Assembly: GCA_021791235.1 (NCBI GenBank)
Contig: JAJYXA010000491.1
Span: 1-5,179 of the forward strand
Length of the DNA: 5,179 nt
Origin: Pseudomonadota bacterium
GTDB lineage: Bacteria; Pseudomonadota; Gammaproteobacteria; Burkholderiales; Thiobacillaceae
Direction: 5' to 3'
Shown one piece after another: positions 5,096 through 5,179 of the stretch. Within the stretch, counting starts at the first letter, position 1. Each line of letters begins with the position of its first letter. The notes below the pieces were generated by a model. The model saw nothing but the letters and a program-made list of their open reading frames with translations, was not told the DNA's origin and did no database searches. Position numbers and translations under genes: made by a program.

Positions 5096-5179
5096 CTAAT
5101 TGCCTCCCCAATTTTCGATACTCAGTCCCTCCACACGCGTGAACTCATCTGTGTTGCCCGTGACCAGGATCAAGTTGCG
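5096..5179 (-). CDS. vapC: PIN-domain (VapC-like) toxin, C-terminal end only
   Basis: Reading the minus strand from the right window edge, an open frame gives 27 residues beginning RNLILVTGNTDEFTRVEGL and ending IENWGGN, then TAG (complement of 5096-5098). The pattern LVTGNTDEF-RVEGL-IENW is the well-known C-terminal end of VapC/MvpT-like PIN toxins: the last acidic active-site region, the short helix and the final strand. The N-terminal part and any vapB partner would lie beyond the right edge. It is convergent with mntA, with 37 bases between the stops and no obvious terminator hairpin. It differs in sequence from the broken vapC at 3866, so it is not a copy of it. The short length limits certainty, but the motif run is specific. 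Confidence 0.75.
   Translation of the reverse strand, partial: RNLILVTGNTDEFTRVEGLSIENWGGN

Overview
The window looks like a chromosomal segment from a GC-rich proteobacterium, most likely a betaproteobacterium (Rhodocyclales, Nitrosomonadales or Thiobacillus-like). This is judged from protein style and from the gene order aspS, a small DUF2322-like gene, nudB, a ybhP-like gene and clsB. No ribosomal RNA or other decisive marker is present, so the taxonomy is an inference.

Left part (1-3490), housekeeping genes, all on the + strand. The window opens inside aspS (aspartyl-tRNA synthetase, C-terminal 175 residues). A G-rich inverted repeat (540-600) follows, then a small conserved hypothetical gene (617-922). 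Next is nudB (930-1370), a Nudix dihydroneopterin triphosphate pyrophosphatase of folate synthesis, with a TTG start and a Shine-Dalgarno that overlaps the preceding stop. A composite palindromic repeat of about 127 bp (1404-1530) fills most of the gap before a ybhP-like endonuclease/exonuclease/phosphatase gene (1548-2300). That gene overlaps clsB (cardiolipin synthase B, 2300-3490) by one base. The ybhP-clsB pair resembles the E. coli ybhP-ybhO(clsB) operon and suggests a phospholipid-related unit.

Right part (3491-5179), a small toxin-antitoxin cluster. After an AT-richer spacer with candidate operator repeats comes a vapB-type ribbon-helix-helix antitoxin (3633-3869). It overlaps by 4 bp a vapC PIN-domain toxin (3866-4247). 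The vapC reading frame is broken by an apparent one-base insertion near 4145-4150, which separates the last conserved acidic motif from the rest. Downstream is a HEPN/MNT pair, hepT (4355-4759) and mntA (4765-5058), with intact RNxxxHxY and GSx10DxD motifs, as in type VII toxin-antitoxin systems. At the right edge, on the minus strand, lies the C-terminal end of a second PIN-domain (VapC-like) toxin (5096-5179). Three toxin modules therefore sit within about 1.6 kb, one of them apparently inactivated.

The most notable observations are the recoverable frameshift in vapC, the type VII-like pair, the unlisted minus-strand toxin end, and the two structured intergenic repeats. I see no tRNA, rRNA, CRISPR array or insertion sequence.
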